This document shows positions 63,501 through 64,000 of a stretch of 64,000 nucleotides of DNA, piece by piece; position 1 is the first letter of the stretch; every line of letters begins with the position of its first letter. This DNA is from Thioclava pacifica DSM 10166 (GTDB taxonomy: Bacteria > Pseudomonadota > Alphaproteobacteria > Rhodobacterales > Rhodobacteraceae). Where the stretch lies: contig NZ_AUND01000040.1 of NCBI RefSeq assembly GCF_000714535.1, positions 62,001 to 126,000 on the forward strand, read 5' to 3'. Position numbers and translations under genes: made by a program. The notes under the pieces are model-generated. The model was not told where the DNA came from. It saw only the letters and a list, made by a program, of their open reading frames with translations, and made no database searches.

Positions 63501-64000
63501 GATCCCCGCGCCAAGCGCAAAGCCCATGCCCGCATCGACATGGACCGTGGCAGAGCCCGCCAACGCCAGCTCGCCCAGCAGCCCGAGATCGAGCGCCTTG
63601 TTGAAACTCAGCGTCCGATCGAACACCGCGGAATCGAAGCCGATATCGAGGTCGAATTTCAGCGAATTGGTCGCGGCGTCATAGGTGAGGTTGGCGCCCG
63701 TGCCATCGAAGATATCCAGATCGGCGAGTTTCGTGGCGAATTCCTGGATCGTCGAGAAGGTCGGCAAGGGCAGGGCGGTCAGGTCGTTCTGGAAGCCAAG
63801 CAGCGCGGTGATCTCGGCCGCGACATTCTCCAGCACGATGTCGGTCACGTAATCGCTCGTCGCACGCAGGCCGATGAAGCCGTCACGCACGAAGGCTTCG
63901 ATCGGGACTGCGCCACCGATGGCGGTGTTGATCTGGTCGACCAGTTCTTCGAGCTTGTCGCTCGCCAGATCGACGGCGGCCGAGATCGCGTCGAAATCGA
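51552..64000 (-). CDS. Giant RTX calcium-binding surface/secreted protein (5' end beyond the window)
   Basis: The frame stays open to the window edge, giving more than 4,140 residues; the N-terminus is missing. From the visible N-terminal side: about 1,800 residues (64000-58500) of beta-rich modules with interspersed helical stretches; an EF-hand loop DDDGDGKFYLDE near 58770 and a second, DLNMDDDIDTDE, near 58260; about 1,760 residues of RTX nonapeptide repeats (about 58070-52780, GGxGxDxL pattern); a LamG/concanavalin-like domain at about 52260-51880; and an acidic Ser/Thr-rich tail ending VVVEAWMPRDDFAA. RTX repeats fold on binding calcium outside the cell. It is probably an adhesin or matrix protein. 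The genes after it encode candidate export factors. Confidence 0.9.
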   Translation of the reverse strand, partial: DFDAISAAVDLASDKLEELVDQINTAIGGAVPIEAFVRDGFIGLRATSDYVTDIVLENVAAEITALLGFQNDLTALPLPTFSTIQEFATKLADLDIFDGTGANLTYDAATNSLKFDLDIGFDSAVFDRTLSFNKALDLGLLGELALAGSATVHVDAGMGFALGAGIDLSELTETFELAALNGGLGIRTNGTADPDLLFETRDGWTGSVDLDVVMTTIADLRTHIETETGGRVTLDPDIFGSGLVLTDTSVPNGADPVFSVAGGTGSKAVFDMGFGFGLVAASGSDTISGGLIVDRFFIDANSMASAEIGMSMENVNLYGALGFITVGVVDGGTTTPIGFKLDMQLNDVESADGLDRLYLTELGVTDGDGFAALDTVAFDGGITGELILPVVFEDGGAFGLDDANFDLTINFEVGSILPVVDTSGIENLVTALSNLGSADLLTLVRELSSVLFDKMDLLNADLPLIDGSIGDLVTLLQDAVDDVIGPVTDRINTLLAIEADRLLALLNPQDIDGVKQAAIDSGFFAGDLDALDAFNDFTALSTEAANQLLSSDVGELLLAALEELRAQVIDFGTSFDFFFSDTPSKLIAAFAAVRGAIANVREEFAGDTDFLDEFEATFGMALDSIEDAIPSTHTILKLVQNALGFELPDLDDTLEDIGAKLTDTLKQALVDASAASDTVGDLATMTIAELIGLASELLDDMGDAAQTEVDALQAKIAELIADVGSTIADLPGVQADQDMVQAVLDALDDLETFLTDESLEGSLAWIVDQLSTIAAEGEDIFELMALLPSLTDMIEAAIEKVETLAGDLLVDLADYLAAYAGDFTAGLTDEVNDVVDALTAQANALVDRVVEEFRASVLGLFGGGLIQFDYSDGMIKADLRIAPSVFDVDVSGVDFDFSFGSSLFNAGIEDSAFSFQLGGMFELGLALEIGDLNAEVFESNFNLLVSEESGFRLDAALAVDGVLVINAGGVGIRFENPTDPVLQLTNFDGTGPAYIDIGVSGAATDGYIALGDLGFSFDGQARLVADALGFYKNGTAIMYDSDNADADDGILTGTDAQVDFGFDVQIGMDTGEFVFDAAINPLTALELEAIAAGLLDFSNLLEAFELILDFLVDATDALAEAPLIGGPVDALNDALEGFRSLYESMKAELEALEEGAGDLVEQAQHILFDALEPILNAEAMKGNAGDLDAFTFEDILLSFDISDRELILEPLFFGFDITDTVPFDFGMDAFVIEVESEGGVTVNFLLNVAMGFGLSADRGAFLVLPDVNEDDVIDPILTGEFSVGLTPDSELNFRLFFLGVNATPWDDDPDNVATDVGLGRGVGLATELDVGLVDGGGVAVTTAGLDATDKGYKIDVADLGGYGLDVDFAIAVNIDLHLQGGADFGGGLSIADLPNVTTDLNIDWMWSAGDGALEAPGVQFYDLSLNMGEFVENALGPLIDFIDDFTAPLDPFLKFLGEPVPILSQLSELFGQGEVTVRDAIGLLGSGIDSVDTLIEVLDTIAAIKGFIDNLSEGTLISFGDFIISDPYAVAPGAVSAMTTGIDLTSASGRTQLNGLMLGEATDIGVSPGALQTAIDNDTDGSDQGGGLSGIFDQLHDVGLFFPFIEEPAQLFGLLFGQRVDFVVWDIPRLSAEFGISYKFGPILPPVPLFVTLGGGFEIFLDLSVGYDSRGLETGDFLDGFYFGDHAFDPVSKTFTDEDILELGLKVFFEATASLSVLVAEAGVTGGVEAQIGANWADDDGDGKFYLDEIGKKLNQGIFCIFDFEGALTAYLEAFVKLGFDTPFGFVTLFEDTFELLRVTLLDFSFSCPPLPPPELATVDGPDDTTARLNIGTFAEYRRSGADGNDDEKLEIFGDRVAAEGQDEISLWAYDGALQDAIDAGYFSDGKITHSEAVAALSAGYLNHNLDLNMDDDIDTDEIRAALDLDNATGSGGADRFALIIGFGEWEVFNNITVLYGDAAGGDDEILGDAASLKVALHVLGGAGEDELLGGMGNDILLGGADVDVVRGFGGNDSLAGDGAASADATNGLSVSNYVASAGTDGADNVFGGDGGDAIYGGGANDTLKGDGEDDSDSSGDGADWIYGNDGEDAITGHLGNDVIFGGRGADNIDAGAGDDVIRGDYDVAFGSALSTVKTASPNATIGETDLILGGLGADFIRGDGANDIIFGEEDGFELGELAFSGLGDTIYGDGGDDVIRGQFGNDQIFGGDDEDLLIGGAGADTIHGDDDADEIWGDRYPADSLPAAGESEQSSANDRIEGGDGADLIHGQEGDDLIIGGVSDTGEYGVGDADTGDVIYGEAGHDIILGDDGTITDATHYATNTTGTGGNDRIYAGNGDDQVAGGRGSDTLYGDPSGGTGEDILFGDEILRDGLSIIGTHNAALTDGADLILGFGGSDLIVGGGASDTGFGSAGDDLIVGDYAELLLKASGSTLFDRIAWVISLDPGMGAADRLFGETGQDIVIGGDGGDTVSGGSASDTNEDDILLGDHGLVVRDDGSAFANDIFSIFGNTGGADLIYGSGGADIIIGGTDDDTISGGSADDVIFGDAGLVLRDGDTPPDVTRVISTFAGIDVEGIPAAPAAFAGVELGLDAGDALASGDDDIDGGSGSDVALGGLGSDLLYGRTGDDVLLGDNGEVLYTGEGSGLAAIITVRTRGTNGGIDAILGEAGRDLALGGAEGDFIFGDLTATLPRLGGSFDLDVTFSAVGGAGEDALGGDFGTITVQDGAPVYMASTDPSEGGRDLIEGNEGDDIVIGGADSDALHGDAASVRIALIGANTGDDIVIGDSGLVNWLDGDVDPATVDLISTTAPGEGASDVIFGNNGEDILIGGAAGDRIYGDRSGDVDLSDLSVSNQLLFAGNGYDRILGDNGFVDFVITSDTVAGRADLGSDPILLAPGTILISSSDPTEGGDDLILGDGMSDLIFGGTGSDRIWGDYGGDFASDAYMGDDVILGDHGKAWQTVGAEGRTAPWVGDDYFAIFTGASDGGAGDVIFGEAGNDIAMGQQGDDVIFGGLGNDDLIGGHNTAGGSDDLDGLNPVQVAAILPTDLSDLDPTDLQEVNDILSGGEGQDVIAGDNAIIQREGISASDRFRELAGDTLYSMITDEVVTPVGTFEVDLGFTPNIGAAVQDPNALLPRNVFLLDFDASIEQAAANDPSAARPFGDDVIAGGAEDDVIYGQLGDDIVQGDGEIELVAADTVDPFTPGLGGDPSFVIMSGGSNVTIADAPVLPVTPANLKALRFSVGSSAADGDDYIEGNGGNDRIYGNLGQDDLIGGSSELAAKALFSSLTGEGLRPDGADLIYGGAGDAEWLARNADYADTSETIVDETNAHTADADLIVGDNANVFRLVGEAFTYAAGAGYGDGLTIRVAEMLDYAYSIDGSATNPDTGTVDWKTSFNDFGVGAGDLIYGESGDDVIFGMTGDDLIYGNAGDDDLYGQAGADVLLGGRGTDGLVGDDGLIATSRNGLTEGLIGLTTPNMQEIIRTPGNLQIEMIYPTGDLLKSMTAIAFDLDGVSFAIDGAVDPEMTSANDIIFGGWEDDFIHGGYGDDAVSGAEALPEYYAGGADVNAFLQAQQDTGMGAPAAAPAPFWFGFGLYNPGDILRFGAYDPEEFALYDEDDPRSRIMVTETVDGFEVTRDFLLNNDAADGVEDQTFTMELMTDGADKLFGDLGNDWIVGGTGRDHMFGGRGNDLLQMDDDLDTDGGDNRRPDSYQEYADIVYSGAGRDYIILNTGADRAIDWIGEYNSYIVPFSPFGAFQIARLLQPHTEQFVLDLARAAGADESTPDILRFAEQIAIDDKLDNPLDPDVYDERHGSPFNELGMVRQEDFDWGDQSGPPDDPQAGNDHGPRNIMRRELWEDTSGMSLSAQAKLADDDWYLVEQAFADAYGDADTIEVVGKLKLKADLQMLGELGGGDEVEYGSVEFTAKTDLEKFNKKSEANTYLLFDATDDGLMKYAGIDVASGKLVIGIVENGNWIELASLAYAMRSGTDYVLNLLLEESGLARLSVDGMKLSYTFDESVTDGGYGLASTGVQATIKDTKIVGSPIIEQGDEVTESFEATALATVEPVSAPLAEEDSTAIDWGDATLTDGSTGTSDTGDGTVSLESQMVTSDSGTTDPTTDGGTSSSDPATTDEELVVVEAWMPRDDFAA
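52780..58070 (-). repeat. RTX (hemolysin-type) nonapeptide repeat region
   Basis: Dozens of GG-x-G-x-D-x-(L/I/V/F)-x repeats, such as GGAGEDELLGGMGNDILLGG at the start and GDLGNDWIVGGTGRDHMFGG near the end, arranged in blocks separated by 20-60 residue linkers. At the DNA level repeats are diverged rather than exact, so this is an old protein repeat and not a recent tandem duplication. It should form stacked calcium-binding parallel beta-rolls. Confidence 0.95.

Overview
The window reads as a GC-rich alphaproteobacterial chromosome, most like a member of the Rhodobacterales (Paracoccus/Thioclava/Rhodobacter-like). This rests on codon bias, the density of TRAP and ABC uptake systems, tightly overlapping ATGA/GTGA operons, and the gene families present. 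The genus is an inference. No tRNA, rRNA, insertion sequence, prophage or CRISPR array was seen.

Layout. (1) 1-4208, plus strand: the end of a NitT/TauT-type ABC uptake operon (binding protein, permease, ATPase), then an arginase-superfamily ureohydrolase that looks like the nickel-dependent guanidine hydrolase group, then two histidine-rich proteins probably concerned with its metal. (2) 4214-6286: an EEP-family hydrolase, a HemG-like flavodoxin and a MarR regulator. (3) 6433-13535: a complete 3-hydroxybenzoate/gentisate operon (3-hydroxybenzoate 6-monooxygenase, gentisate dioxygenase, two unrelated candidate maleylpyruvate isomerases, fumarylpyruvate hydrolase, TRAP importer). It lies divergent from the MarR gene, and a promoter with an overlapping palindrome sits between them. 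(4) 13786-21021: a BMP-type ABC importer, a cytosine-deaminase-like amidohydrolase and a creatinase. (5) 21331-25202: a second TRAP importer whose small permease carries an extra N-terminal TM2-like and coiled-coil region. (6) 26178-32523, minus strand: a third TRAP importer with diaminopropionate ammonia-lyase, an M20 carbamoyl/ureido amidohydrolase and N-carbamoyl-D-amino-acid hydrolase, divergent from an RpiR regulator across a perfect 9-bp-arm inverted repeat. (7) 33588-35762: katG. (8) 36217-44984: an exopolysaccharide region with YjbH/YjbF/YjbE-like proteins, a WecA/MraY-type initiating transferase and Wza-Wzb-Wzc. (9) 45000-64000, minus strand: a translationally coupled operon that starts with a giant RTX protein (more than 4,140 residues, 5' end beyond the window). 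It is followed by a GAF-GAF-HlyD membrane adaptor, a PqqD-like/M50-protease/HlyD fusion, a degenerate SecA-like protein and a periplasmic HlyD-type adaptor.

How the genes work together. The first half is catabolic. Imported guanidino, ureido and aromatic compounds are opened by dedicated hydrolases and oxygenases, and several of these steps release urea, ammonia or carbamate nitrogen. The second half builds the cell surface: polysaccharide export next to a giant calcium-binding secreted protein.

The strongest candidate for an undescribed system is region 9. The giant RTX protein has no HlyB-type ABC exporter or TolC beside it in the window. Instead it is coupled to a SecA paralogue whose Walker A and DEVD motifs are eroded, a site-2-protease-like protein fused to an adaptor, and an adaptor carrying two GAF domains. 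This could be a dedicated export, maturation or quality-control machine for giant surface proteins.
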